The translations under genes were made by a program, and so were the position numbers. Source: Sabellastarte sp. h YS-2021 (lineage: Eukaryota; Annelida; Polychaeta; Sabellida; Sabellidae). From it: a stretch of DNA of 64,000 nt. The DNA lies in NCBI GenBank assembly GCA_964017235.1, contig OZ024938.1, forward strand, positions 50,380,332 to 50,444,331. The letters are read 5' to 3'. The notes under the pieces were generated by a model, which saw only the letters and a program-made list of their open reading frames with translations, did not search any database and was not told where the DNA came from. Numbering within the stretch: position 1 is the stretch's first letter; each line of letters starts with the position of its first letter. This document shows positions 14,501 to 23,061 of the stretch, piece by piece.

Positions 14501-17500
14501 AAATCATGGGCTGGGAATCTTCTGGTGTGTTCAGATTTGACCTTGGACCCCTCCTTCAAGGTCAAACAAGGATAACAAAATTTAAAAGTGCTTATAACTC
14601 GCTTATTATTGGTCCTAGAGTTTTGCAATGTGGAACCAACCTATAGGAAATCACGGGCTAGGAATCTTCTGATTTGTTCAAATTTGACCTTGGGCCCCTC
14701 CTCCAAGGTCAAAAGAGAATAGCCAAATTTACAAGTGCTTATAACTCGCTTGTTATTGGTCCTAAATGTCAAACCTACTTATAGTGTATCATGGGCTGGG
14801 TATCTTCTGATGTATTCAGATTTGACCTTGGGCCCCTGCTTCAAGGTGAAATGAGGATAGACAAATTTAAAAGTGCTTGTAACTGGCTTATTATTAGTCC
14901 AAGAGGGTTGCAATGTGGAGCTAACCTACAGAAAACCATGAGCTAGGAATCTTTTGTTGTGGTCATATTTGACCTTGGGTCCCTCCTTCAAGGTTTAATG
15001 AGGATAGCCAAACTTAAAAGTGCTTATAGCCCACTTATTATTGGTCCTAGAGGTTTGCAATGTGAAACCAAATTATAGGAAATCATGAGCTAGGAATTTT
15101 CTGATGTGTTCAGATTTGACCTTGGGCCCCTGCTTTAAGGTTAAATGAGGGTAGCCAAACTTAAAAATGCTTACAACATACTTATTGTTAAAAAATACTG
15201 TTTATCTGCAAAACCATGTTAGTTGTACTTTTCCAGTGGATACAACCTGCATCTGGCTACGGATGCGTCCGTGGTCTAGTTAACATTATATTTTTGGCTA
15301 AAGTTGGAAAAATATGATTATAATATTATAAAAATAGCTCAGTGAAATTCCAAAATATTGCCTGAGTTTCAAATTGATGACTGACTGACTAAAGTGGACA
15401 CCTGGTGCAGATTTGTAATATCAGTATTCAATATCAAACTTGGCACACTAACTTGATGGAAATTATATTGAGATTTGACACTTTCATTGTTGATTTTGAA
15501 ACATGGAACCCTCCAAAAAACAAAACAAAACAAGACAAAAAATAAATAAATAAATAAAATAATAAAATAAAAATAACCTGAGATTATTTCAAATGCTGAT
15601 GTGAGATAAAAGAGCCTTGTGTCAAGAACTCTGATTGTAGACATTAATTGTGAAGTTGAAAAAAATGAAACTATGAAAAATATTTTATATTATTGACATT
15701 AATATAATTGAGTGAATTATTGTAATTTTGAGAAAAATAATAATATTAATACAAAATTGTGTTTGCCTTCATTTCAGGACTCTATGCAGAAACTGAATTC
15801 CATAGTCTGGCCAGCGATAGCTGACTTAGCTCAGAAAGAGATCCAGCAACATCGACAAGCAGGTCTGTAGAATAAACAAGGCTAAAAAGTCTTTCGGTCT
15901 ACATGCGCGAGCTGCACAGCCATCAGAGACACGAGTAGTGCACTAGAATTTATCAAAGTCTGGCGACACAAAGAAATTCCAAGTCAGACACATCCCATTG
16001 CTGGTCTAGAACTCAAATGGCTACCCACCCCAGTACTAACTTAGCCCATTACTGCTTAACTTTAATGAAAAGACAGATACACTACACAACAATAACATGA
16101 AAGTCTGAGACAAAAAAAGTGATTCCTGGAAGCGCAAGCGTCACTAGATCTCGCGCTTAAAAATGTAAACTTACCACAGGATTGATTTAATTTGAATAAT
16201 TACCCCTTCTAATGAGGTTATGCTTCAGGGCTGGATGTTAACTTTTCTCAGAACTTGCCAGTAGGGCAAGTGGCATTCAGATTTCACTTGCCCTGAACTA
16301 AAATATACTTGCCCGTACTATCTTGTGCCATAGGTTATTAAGCATGTCTAGAGATTAATAATTACACTTCAATGGGGTTTTCTGCATGACATGTTGCAGG
16401 TCATTTATGTCATGTTACTTGGGCCAAAGTTCTGCCTCAGTGGGCTTACAGGGAACCTTAAAAGTAGTAGCCATTTATCAGACTCAAATACATTGAGGCA
16501 AGACCAAAATTAAAATTTAAAAAAAAAATAAATAAATAAAGAAAAAGTTAATAATATTTTACACAATTTTAGTTACTTCCCATGTGGGCAAGTGAAACAC
16601 AAAATCCACTTAGCCTAAATGGAAATTCGCTTGACTTGGGCAAGGGGGCAAATGTTAACATCCACTCCTGTATACTTTTGGTACATTCATTTGTTTGTCT
16701 GGCTTTTGTCAGTCTCTATGACAATTACTCCCAGAGTAATGATCAGATATTTCTGGAATCTTTTATGTGGGTAGGGTCTGATAAAAAAATAATTGATTAA
16801 ATTTGGAAAGATCTTTATCATACTCTCGATACAAAAAGGTCAGGAATGTACAAAGAACTCATTTTAACTGAATTTTCCATGCTGTTGCCTTTGTGTTCAT
16901 CATTACTCATTTATATTTTCATGGTAATGCTATCTAATTATTGTCTAAGTAAAAAGCAGTATTTGGGCAAAAGTAACAATATGGAGATACCAGACTGCCT
17001 TGGTGGAAGGCTGCACTCTATGAGTGCTTTCTTGTGTACATAGCACCAATTCAGTCTGAACCTCCTCTCATGTGCTGATTATCAAAGAAGAGATCGTGCA
17101 ATAGAATATGAATGTTGTTAACGGTCTTTAATCAAAGACAGTATCAACCACAGGTTGGATTAGGTTTTTGTGGCAGGAAGGCAACTCTGAAAAAAAAATT
17201 GGTCTTTAGTTTTCTTCCTGGAACAAGCCATGGGGGGGGTCATGAGATCAGAGTTCGAATCCTGGCCTGATATCAAATAGGAAAGCTAGTAGTTGATTAC
17301 TGTTGGTTGGCAATTTAGAGGACAGAACCTTGACCAACTGTATGTACTGGTTTCCTCTGCCCTTCCAACTACCCGTCAAAATATAACCAATACAAAGGTA
17401 CTAGGCTTGATGTAAAACACTAAATAAATAAGAAACAAGTCATGGTCATTTATCAACAGACTACTGGTGGTATTTTATTCTTCTCAGATAGCACGTCAAC

Positions 17501-20500
17501 TGCAAAACTCTGGCTACTGACGTTTATACAATATCTACTGATGATCCAGTGAGGCTCAGGGAAACCGAAAACGTTTTATTTTAGTGTTTCCCGAACTGCT
17601 AACAGGAAGCAAAATGAATCAAAACAAAACAATGCAGTTTTCATCAAAAACGTATTGAAAACTTCAAATATGTGAGATAAAAGTGTACAATTTCTTCAGA
17701 TTTTTCCTTTATTTCGAATATTAACAGTGTAAGTTTACAGTTTTGCTTAAAATGGCGATATTGAAATACGTGTTTAGATCTCGATATCGGGAGTCCAGTT
17801 CCAAAACAATAACTATCGGCAATATCGATAAACAATTTACCCACTACCAATTCCCAGTCTAACACATTCTAAAAACCCCATTTGACCTTACACTTGTGAG
17901 GGTCATGTAAGCCATACATATTATGGACTTGTTGTTTTATCTTTAGGAGTATCTGTGGTAATACTAGATGCTGCAGTGTTGCTAGAAGCTGGCTGGGACA
18001 GGATGGCACATGAAGTCTGGACCACTTTTGTACCAAAACAAGAGGTGAAATAGAATAATTCATTGATTGGGGTTTAACTTTGTTTTCATCATACTGTATG
18101 GGACATATTAGGATAGGTAATGGACATGGCAGGGTCGGTACCAGATTTTCCATTTCGGTATCCCGCCAGTGTGATACCTTACCAATTCCGGGATAACGGA
18201 AAAAAAATTGCATTCTAGTATATCCCCCATTGAATAGGCCCACTAACAGGAAGTAAAAGGTGTGAAAACAAAACATTGACAGTTCTTCCAAAAGAAATCT
18301 CTATAAAAGTACTAAAGTACATAAAAATATGAGATAAAGTTTATACTTTCTTCAAATTTGGGGTTTGTTTCTAAGATTTTACGTTATCCACATACATTTT
18401 CCACGAACGGAACTCCAATAAGGCTTCTATTATGTACTGACATTCGAAATGCCGGTTGTAAATTGTCGTCACGGTATTCAAGTGAATTGGTCTTGATACC
18501 GAGATCCCGGTGTTACCGACCCTGCCCTAGTAATGATGGGGATGGAGGAAATCAGTGCATACTATTCAGTCGGCATTCTGTCCAGAAAACCATTCGGCAT
18601 CTGCAAGTGACTACCAATCTTCCTAAAAGTTGAAGTTGGGCTAGACGTCAATCTCAGATCATCAAAGATGGGAGTGTTTCACTCACTTACTAGAGTGCAA
18701 GTGTTTTTGTCAGCCTCATCAGTATAAGAGTTTACTTAGTATTTTGGTCTCAACTTTGCAAAATGAAGCTGCAAAGGTTTGGAATGATCTGCCTGACACC
18801 TGTACACTCGGTCACTTCTCTCTCCTTGCTCAAAAAAAAGTTGAAAACTTAATAATGTAAAAGATGGTAAACCTGAAACCTCTTTGCCGACCCAAAGACA
18901 CTGATACAGTTACATTTCATTTTCTTTTGATCAAAACCGGTTTCCTCACATATTCATTATTTTAATATAAGTTTACCAAAATATTCAACTACAACCAATA
19001 TTTTACAGTATATTGTAATATTCTATCAATATGTCAGACCTGTTGTCCTCAAAAGTCTTCAATAAGCACATTGCGGTTCATTATTTATATGTGAATTATA
19101 GCTCATGTATGCATAGGAAAACGTAGTCTTGATGTTTACTTAATCAAACGCACCCTGTTTTTCACCAAATTTCCACTTTCAGTAACTGGTTTTAAAATTT
19201 GGATTCAACCACAACACGAAAACCTAATCTCTGCAAAAGCTTAACCACCCTAGTTTTTGGTGTTTTTTTCCCTGGTATCTTTCACTGTGTTGCTGACCCT
19301 TGCTATTATCCACAGATAATAGCAAGGGATTAATCACTATAAAAGTACAGTTAGAATCAGAATTGTACACACACCTGCATGGAATGTTCAGTCATATATA
19401 AATGAATCAAAGTAAGAGTGTAAGTGTTCGACATAATCTAAAATAAGAAATTTCAGACATTTCTACATTGTGTCAGTGTTACAGGCCGCAGGCATTGGCA
19501 GAGCTTAGGGGAAGTATTTAACGCTATGATAGTCATGATTTTGTCAGCTGTTTAAACTACCTAGTAGTTAATATAACTACAGACTAGGTTTCATGCTTAC
19601 TAATACATAACCAAAAATTTCAGGCCATTCTTCATTAATTGGAAAATTAAGTGAAAACATCAGATGACTTTAGAATATTAATAGAATCATACACAGTAAA
19701 CTCTGCACAATTAAACTCTCTATTGTACATAGGATTTTCAGCTAACTTCCACTAATATCTTCAGAAGTCCACCATTTTGTTAGTGTTAGTACCCTGAATA
19801 CTTATTCTGCGTACACTTCTTCTGCTTTGCAGAGTTCACTATGAATTGTATTAATATTGTTAATACGATTTTATTATAATGCATAGTATTAATGTTGTTG
19901 TCACTTTCAGGCTGTTAAGCGTATTATGGAAAGGAACAAGCTGAGTGAAGAGCAAGCGACTCAGAGAATAGAGTCACAGATTGAGAACAGCGAGAGAATA
20001 GACAGGGCAAATGTGGTCCTGTCCACACTATTTGAATATGAATACACACAATTACAGGTAAGACACAGTAAATAACAGGTGAGATAAACAGCAGGTAAGA
20101 AACAGTTGATGAAAGAGAGATGATAGACAGGGTCAATGCGGTACTTTAAATATGAATACACACAGTTACAGTAAGATATGGTAAATGACAGGTAAAAATA
20201 TAGTAAATAACAGGTAAGATACAGTAAATTACAGAGAGAAGATGATTGGAATGATGGTCGTTTCTACTCTATTTGAATACAAATATATACAGTGACTGAT
20301 AAGACAAAGTAAATAGGAGGTAGAATGTAGTAAATAACAATAAAATAATAGGCATGTCTAATGTGGTGCTTTTTACCCCACAACTCTCATTGTTTGCACC
20401 CGTTGGCATGTGGCTGAGATGTTTGGCGGGCAGTCAGGCACCAGAGAACCTTGTCTGGGGCTGTATCTCAGAAACCATAAGGTGTTGGTTGCTTGCCATT

Positions 20501-21184
20501 GTGACCCTTGCTTTTGAAATCTTCTGCTAAATGTTTCAGCCTTACTTGGCTGTAGGGTACAGGACCTTTTGAGGCTATTGTTTATTCTGTTTGAGTATAC
20601 ACAGCAGTCGTAGGTACAATGTGTGTGGATATACCTATATATTACAGTATATAACTGATAAAAATACAATAAATAACAGGTAAAATACCATTTTGAAGAA
20701 CAGGTAAAAATACAGTAAAATATTGGAAAAACTACAGAAAGTAACTGGTAAAAAATACAAAAAAAATAAAAGATTAAATATATCTAGTAAATAACAGGGA
20801 AAGGGTTGACGGAGCCAGTGTGGTACAGACACAAGGGCCAGATGTTATAAATGCAACAAACACTTGTAAGTGCAGAATATATGTTATAAACATGCAATTG
20901 CAGAATATGCAAGTGTAATAAATGTAACCAAACTTGTCACAGAATTTACAAAATAATATAGATATAACATAACTTCTAATTAGTGCTTGTATTACAAAAT
21001 ATAATAAAGGGATCAGAAACTTGTTTTTGCAGACCAAATTATACAATGTAACAAAACTTCTAATTACAGTATAATAATAAAATTCTTTATACACATGTGA
21101 TATACAAAACAATACTTGTTGTTTCAGTGTGAGAAGGCATGGCGTTTGCTTCAAGAAAGACTTCCACAGAAAAGCAAGGCATAA
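1143..21184 (+). CDS. COASY: Bifunctional coenzyme A synthase, 3' part of the gene (nine exons)
   Basis: COASY carries out the last two steps of CoA synthesis: phosphopantetheine adenylyltransferase (PPAT), then dephospho-CoA kinase (DPCK). The exons are 1143-1237, 1886-2100, 3206-3337, 5035-5164, 13077-13204, 15778-15862, 17947-18044, 19911-20057 and 21128-21184. All have AG/GT borders and compatible phases, and together give about 361 residues ending in TAA. The first exon opens at the PPAT nucleotide-binding motif (IHTGHK). Exon 2 has DPYGP and VVSEET, which match animal COASY. Exon 4 has the DPCK P-loop GLTGGIASGKSS, and exon 7 has DAAVLLEAGW. The N-terminal region with the GGTFD motif is not visible and must lie upstream of base 1. 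Order and spacing match human COASY as I remember it. Intron 4 is about 7.9 kb because it holds a hAT-like MITE with a DIRS element inside. The identification is firm; the exact start of the gene is unknown. Confidence 0.93.
1886..2100 (+). CDS. COASY: COASY exon b (PPAT domain body)
   Basis: The acceptor is tatacag and the donor gtgaga. The split serine codon A|GT joins this exon to the previous one to give LKSKVVGEL. It contains ISDPYGPS and VVSEETLKGG, conserved in animal COASY PPAT domains. It ends on a whole codon. Confidence 0.93.
2933..3140. mobile_element. MITE with TA duplication, GAGTAAGAAATC family, copy A
   Basis: The left end GAGTAAGAAATCTAAAATTC is a perfect inverted match to the right end, and TA flanks both sides. 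It is about 208 bp and non-coding. The TA duplication suggests a Tc1/mariner-type source. Related copies lie at 28800-28974 and 29991-30570. Confidence 0.85.
3206..3337 (+). CDS. COASY: COASY exon c (PPAT to DPCK linker)
   Basis: The acceptor is gtattcag and the donor gtaagt. It gives 44 codons, starting GMSELSIECIALVQ and ending KVSSSSGRKRLLGTLLRPPQ. This matches the linker just before the kinase domain in vertebrate COASY (KVSSSS...RPP). Confidence 0.92.
3406..3581. mobile_element. pogo/Tigger-like MITE
   Basis: It starts CAGTAGAACCTCTATTATCC after TA, and has inverted forms of the same phrase (GATAATAGAGGTT and similar) near the right end. CAGTAGAACC...TTATCC is typical of pogo/Tigger termini. 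The right end is diverged, so the boundary is approximate. Confidence 0.65.
3690..4060. repeat. Dispersed repeat, copy 1 (pair with 5545-5912)
   Basis: It shares ordered blocks with 5545-5912: GGGGCTTTGAAA, GTACATGAG, ATAAAGT.AAAATGT, TTCAATAACC and ATATTCTTT. It is non-coding and MITE-sized. It may be distantly related to the hAT-like element at 59373-59739, which shares an ACCGGTT phrase near its start. Ends are approximate. Confidence 0.55.
5035..5164 (+). CDS. COASY: COASY exon d (DPCK P-loop)
   Basis: The acceptor is tttcgttgcag and the donor gtgagt. It encodes YVIGLTGGIASGKSS, the Walker A loop of dephospho-CoA kinase, then the conserved GLGAAVVNCDKLG. It leaves in phase 1. Confidence 0.95.
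5545..5912. repeat. Dispersed repeat, copy 2 (pair with 3690-4060)
   Basis: It has the same ordered blocks as the copy at 3690-4060, including ATTCAATAACCAGTTCCAAAATATTCTTT. It lies at the start of the long COASY intron 4. No coding capacity is seen. Confidence 0.55.
5925..6015. mobile_element. Possible short pogo-like MITE
   Basis: GAACTTCTGTTACCCAAC near the left end pairs with GTTTGGATAACAGAAATTCT near the right end. It is short, the match is imperfect, and no target duplication was assigned. Confidence 0.35.
6523..6713. repeat. DIRS copy 1 left terminal inverted repeat
   Basis: It pairs with 12486-12700 in inverse orientation from GGACAATTGC through the GACGTCATAGCATC phrase. The two outermost ends differ from each other, as is usual in DIRS elements. 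Confidence 0.88.
7600..8060. repeat. Promoter-like repeat block in DIRS copy 1
   Basis: Degenerate units repeat TGACGTCA (CRE-like), AGCCAATCGCGTG (CCAAT-like) and GTCACGTG (E-box-like). Matching blocks occur in copy 2 (about 38100-38620) and copy 3 (about 45735-46130). A role as the element's promoter is inference. Confidence 0.6.
8160..8500. repeat. 60-bp minisatellite in DIRS copy 1 (about six units)
   Basis: The units share GGTTACAGAGTGTACC and ACACAGCCTTGTACACTTGC. They are less regular than in copy 2. A long A-tract follows at about 8528-8578. Confidence 0.8.
12331..12426. repeat. Internal complementary region of DIRS copy 1
   Basis: It reads as the reverse complement of the left outer end (AGCAATTGTCC...CGCAATAAAA) joined directly to the reverse complement of the right outer end (TTGCAAATTT...CAATGGAC). 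That is the complement of a circle junction. This is the diagnostic DIRS feature, used in the rolling or circular intermediate model for the family. Confidence 0.92.
12486..12700. repeat. DIRS copy 1 right terminal inverted repeat
   Basis: This is the inverse of 6523-6713 with a different, longer AT-rich outer tip ending AAATTTGCAA. The tip is matched by the right half of the internal complementary region. Confidence 0.88.
13077..13204 (+). CDS. COASY: COASY exon e (DPCK)
   Basis: The acceptor is tctccacag and the donor gtaagg. It encodes HVSYVPGTEAFKQIAEEFG and then DGQIDRKSLGKIVFSTK, the DPCK stretch after the P-loop helix. It follows the long intron that carries DIRS copy 1. Confidence 0.94.
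13565..14337 (-). mobile_element. 5'-truncated LINE (3' end with poly(A))
   Basis: The - strand frame 14283-13882 encodes 133 residues with the zinc-knuckle end of non-LTR reverse transcriptases (CNYCNHVYTIEHHLYLC, then W in the next helix). The - strand poly(A) (T-tract 13566-13587) marks its 3' end. The 12-bp target duplication TGCAGGATATGT is at 13553-13564 and 14338-14349. The zf-RVT-like tail suggests an L1/Tx1-type source, but the clade is not certain. It inserted into the tandem-repeat element around it. Confidence 0.85.
14390..15190. repeat. Tandem array, about five units of 140-148 bp
   Basis: The phrase TTATTATTGGTCCTAGAGG recurs at about 14464, 14612, 14758, 14898 and 15044, along with GATTTGACCTTGG.CCCCT and CTTCAAGGT. 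The CAAGATGGCCACCAT phrase before it is echoed at about 13455 and 24545. Confidence 0.85.
15778..15862 (+). CDS. COASY: COASY exon f (DPCK)
   Basis: The acceptor is ttcatttcag and the donor gtctgt, which is weaker than its neighbours. It encodes DSMQKLNSIVWPAIADLAQK, matching the DPCK segment with the conserved WP. It leaves in phase 1. Confidence 0.9.
16226..16670. mobile_element. hAT-like MITE (CAGGGCTGGATGTTAAC)
   Basis: The ends CAGGGCTGGATGTTAAC and GTTAACATCCACTCCTG are imperfect terminal inverted repeats. The flanking sequence tatgctt/tatactt resembles a diverged target duplication. Its interior repeats CTTGCC...GGGCAAGTG phrases. It is non-coding. Confidence 0.7.
17230..17436 (+). 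mobile_element. tRNA-derived SINE, copy 1
   Basis: A B-box-like GAGTTCGAATCC is followed by a body shared with 34212-34500 (GACAGAACCTTGACCA.CTGTATGTACT and ATATAACCAATACAAAG) and an A-rich tail. The A box is weak. It lies in COASY intron 6. Confidence 0.7.
17640..17840. repeat. Fragment related to the hAT-like MITE at 18130
   Basis: It shares the order GAGATAAA.GT.TAC..TTTCTTCA, then TTTCG and GGTA/CGATATCGGGA phrases with 18290-18520. It looks like a diverged relative. Ends are not defined. Confidence 0.4.
17947..18044 (+). CDS. COASY: COASY exon g (DPCK)
   Basis: The acceptor is ttttatctttag and the donor gtgaaa. It encodes VVILDAAVLLEAGW and HEVWTTFVPKQE. DAAVLLEAGW is the animal form of the conserved D-x-PLL-x-E kinase motif. 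Confidence 0.94.
18130..18534. mobile_element. hAT-like MITE (CAGGGTCGGTA)
   Basis: The left end CAGGGTCGGTACC pairs with the right end GTTACCGACCCTG. CAGGG termini are typical of hAT elements. The target duplication is unclear. The open frame inside it is not a gene. Confidence 0.7.
19297..19328. repeat. Perfect hairpin, 14-bp arms
   Basis: CCCTTGCTATTATC, a four-base loop CACA, then GATAATAGCAAGGG. It lies in COASY intron 7. Its function is unknown. Confidence 0.8.
19911..20057 (+). CDS. COASY: COASY exon h (DPCK, C-terminal part)
   Basis: The acceptor is tcactttcag and the donor gtaaga. It gives 49 codons, starting AVKRIMERNKLSEEQATQRI, matching the AVRRI...R.GLSE.A..R segment of DPCK. 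Decayed copies of its 3' end and donor follow in the next intron. Confidence 0.94.
20058..20840 (+). repeat. Decayed echoes of COASY exon h and its splice donor
   Basis: The exon end plus donor (ATAGACAGGGCAAATGTGGT... ATATGAATACACACAATTACAG gtaaga) is repeated with decay at about 20113-20210 and 20233-20320, with weaker traces near 20350, 20660 and 20790. The result is many CAGGTAA-type cryptic donors in intron 8. Confidence 0.7.
21128..21184 (+). CDS. COASY: COASY last coding exon
   Basis: The acceptor is ttgtttcag. It encodes CEKAWRLLQERLPQKSKA and stop TAA. EKAW.LLQ.R.P is the conserved end of COASY. No clear poly(A) signal could be fixed downstream. Confidence 0.92.
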   Translation, partial: CEKAWRLLQERLPQKSKA

Positions 21185-21302
21185 TCTGCAGAATTCCAGA
21201 TGTTAACTCACTGAATATCATTACAGTGTATAATTGTTATCTTAAGGCTTTTTCTGTAGGAAAGCTGTAGAACCAGTGTCAGTCACAGTTACGTGTATGT
21301 AG

Positions 21303-21774
21303 TAGGGCTGTCACGACAAGCTGACTAATCGACAACGGTTAGAATAGTGCTGTATATCGGTATCATATTTTTAAGTACAAATAATCAATTAGAGTAAAAG
21401 ATGGCAGTAGGTCTGAATCCACCAAATATGTCCATGTTGTTACATAAAATAAGTTAAAATCTGACAACAGCCATGTTTTCTCTATTGTTTATGTATTCAT
21501 GTAAAACTGGAAGTACCATATACCTCTTATATCGCCCACTTCCTGTATGAGAAAAATGAGTCAGAAGTCACAGGAAAATGGCAAATTCAATGAATTTTAC
21601 AGATTATTGAGATATATTTTTATTTTATTTCACATATTTATCGTTTTTGTTGCCTTTTAAAATATAAAGCTTAAGATTTTTGGTAGTTGTACAAATTTGA
21701 CAGTTATTCGGTCTTGACACGAATAGTACTTGCCGATAAGCTGGCATGAAATATTTGGAGTCGTGACATCCTTA
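21303..21774. mobile_element. hAT-like MITE (TAGGGCTGTCACGAC)
   Basis: TAGGGCTGTCACGAC at the left end pairs with GTCGTGACATCCTTA at the right. TAGGGCTG ends are common in hAT MITEs. It lies just past the COASY stop, so it may sit in the 3' UTR or the flank. Confidence 0.72.
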
Positions 21775-21951
21775 GTACGTGCAACTAATTTCAAGTTGCA
21801 CTGTAAGAAAATACTCGGTTTCCGTAATTATAAATGGAAATAAGGCATAACACTAGGACCAAATCTGGTGGATATTGGAGGTTCTCCTTGTACAGGAGTC
21901 TACTGTATATGCTTCCTGTTTCACCACTCGAAAAAAGTGTCACCCGCCTGT

Positions 21952-22368
21952 AATGCTGAAACGATTAGCAGAAATTGCTAGCCGGGTAGTCGCTTGCATT
22001 AACCGTCGACTAACCGATTGTTTCTGACATTTAGCATGTATGAGAAATACCGAAAACGTGTGTTCCGGATGTAAACAAACAAAATGGCAGATCGCAAGAT
22101 GCTAAAAAGCAAATAATTTACCAGATTATTGGGTAAATTGGTAAATAATTTAATATTTTGATATTTTAAAAATAAAATGCATATAAAATGCTTTAATTTG
22201 ATTCGTTTTAAGGTCTTAACTCGAGATACTCATAGTTGAAACGATCGCGTAAAATCCGCTATGTGGTGATATACACAAGAAAACAATTAACCGATTTCAT
22301 AATATTGGCGTTGACCAGTGCTTTGATAACCTACTAATCGATTAGTACGAATAATCGTTTCAGCTCTA
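21952..22368. mobile_element. hAT-like MITE (GCTGAAACGATTA)
   Basis: TGCTGAAACGATTAGC at the left pairs with TAATCGTTTCAGCTCTA at the right. Flanks CGCCTGTA and CGGTCTGTA are similar, consistent with a diverged 8-bp duplication. A smaller CTGAAA...TTTCAG palindrome follows at about 22381-22443. Confidence 0.68.
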
Positions 22369-22723
22369 CCGGTCTGTAAAGCTGAAACAAATAACCGTGC
22401 CAAAGTGGTAGTCAGAGCCACTTTTCTTAAACCGGTTATTTCAGTGAATTTGAAGCATTTTATGACTGTGTGCAGTGTCATCAAAATTTAAAATAAGATT
22501 TTTATGTGGAAATTACGCCATAATTTGTATGAAGTTTCTAATTTTCTAGCATCACGACATCCGCCATATGATGCTCAATGTTTACTTGCATGGTGCATAT
22601 GGTGTTTTTGGTATTTCATCAAAGATACTATATAATTATTAGAAAGAGTCAACCAGTTTATCAATGGCTAAACAAGCTGATTACTGGTGATCAAATTAAC
22701 CTGACCATCTCAGACTTTCAGCC

Positions 22724-22954
22724 TTAATCATCAGTAATATCCACTGTGCAGTATGCTCTGTAATACCCCATTTGCATTACAGCCGATATTGCCTGCAGTA
22801 ACCCACGGTTTGTGAAATGTCCTGTCCTTGGATCACCGTCTGACATCCGTATGCGACCTTGCGAGTCAGAGGCGAACTGTCCATTACCTTGTGAGTCCCA
22901 TGGTTGTTTCCAAAATTTTTTAATTTCTGCCTCAGATTTCGATACCATGAGCAT
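22724..22954 (-). CDS. Candidate small protein, 76 aa, unknown
   Basis: I do not recognise this protein. The - strand frame starts MLMVSKSEAEIKKFWKQPW and ends CTVDITDD with a stop. Its balanced, non-repetitive composition (W, Q, G, D rich) is unlike the AT-driven frames around it, and local GC is higher. An NRF-1-like palindrome CGCATGCGCA lies about 16 bp upstream of the start codon (22970-22979). There is no signal peptide or membrane segment. It could be a single-exon gene, one exon of a gene, or part of an old repeat. A longer overlapping frame (23061-22777) reads less like a protein. Confidence 0.3.
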   Translation of the reverse strand: MLMVSKSEAEIKKFWKQPWDSQGNGQFASDSQGRIRMSDGDPRTGHFTNRGLLQAISAVMQMGYYRAYCTVDITDD

Positions 22955-22969
22955 GCACAGATGATTTCA

Positions 22970-22979
22970 CGCATGCGCA
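22970..22979. promoter_or_regulatory. NRF-1-like site
   Basis: CGCATGCGCA, with flanks TTCA and TATG, matches the NRF-1 palindrome core. It would sit near the start of the candidate - strand gene. A role as a promoter is inferred only. Confidence 0.3.
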
Positions 22980-23061
22980 TATGAATTTCTGAGTAACTGG
23001 AGGTGTGGTCCATGGTGTACATAAATGTGATTCGGTTGTCTTTGGTGTAATACGGTGACAT

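Larger units (their letters stand above)
13273..15249. mobile_element. Non-autonomous element with short TIRs and a tandem-repeat core
   Basis: TTGTATCCACTGGA at the left is inverted at the right as TTCCAGTGGATACAA. Between them is an array with a period near 146 bp (14390-15190) and a truncated LINE insertion. TIRs around a satellite-like core recall the pearl-type elements described from bivalves. That link is from memory and not proven here. Confidence 0.6.

Noticed and set aside
17230-17436. tRNA genes at B-box-like sites (17251, 34261, 60271)
   Set aside because: No complete cloverleaf can be drawn, and the sites are followed by a shared SINE body and an A-rich tail.
18358-18633. 91-residue + frame
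   Set aside because: It lies across the right half of a hAT-like MITE and reads through its inverted end.
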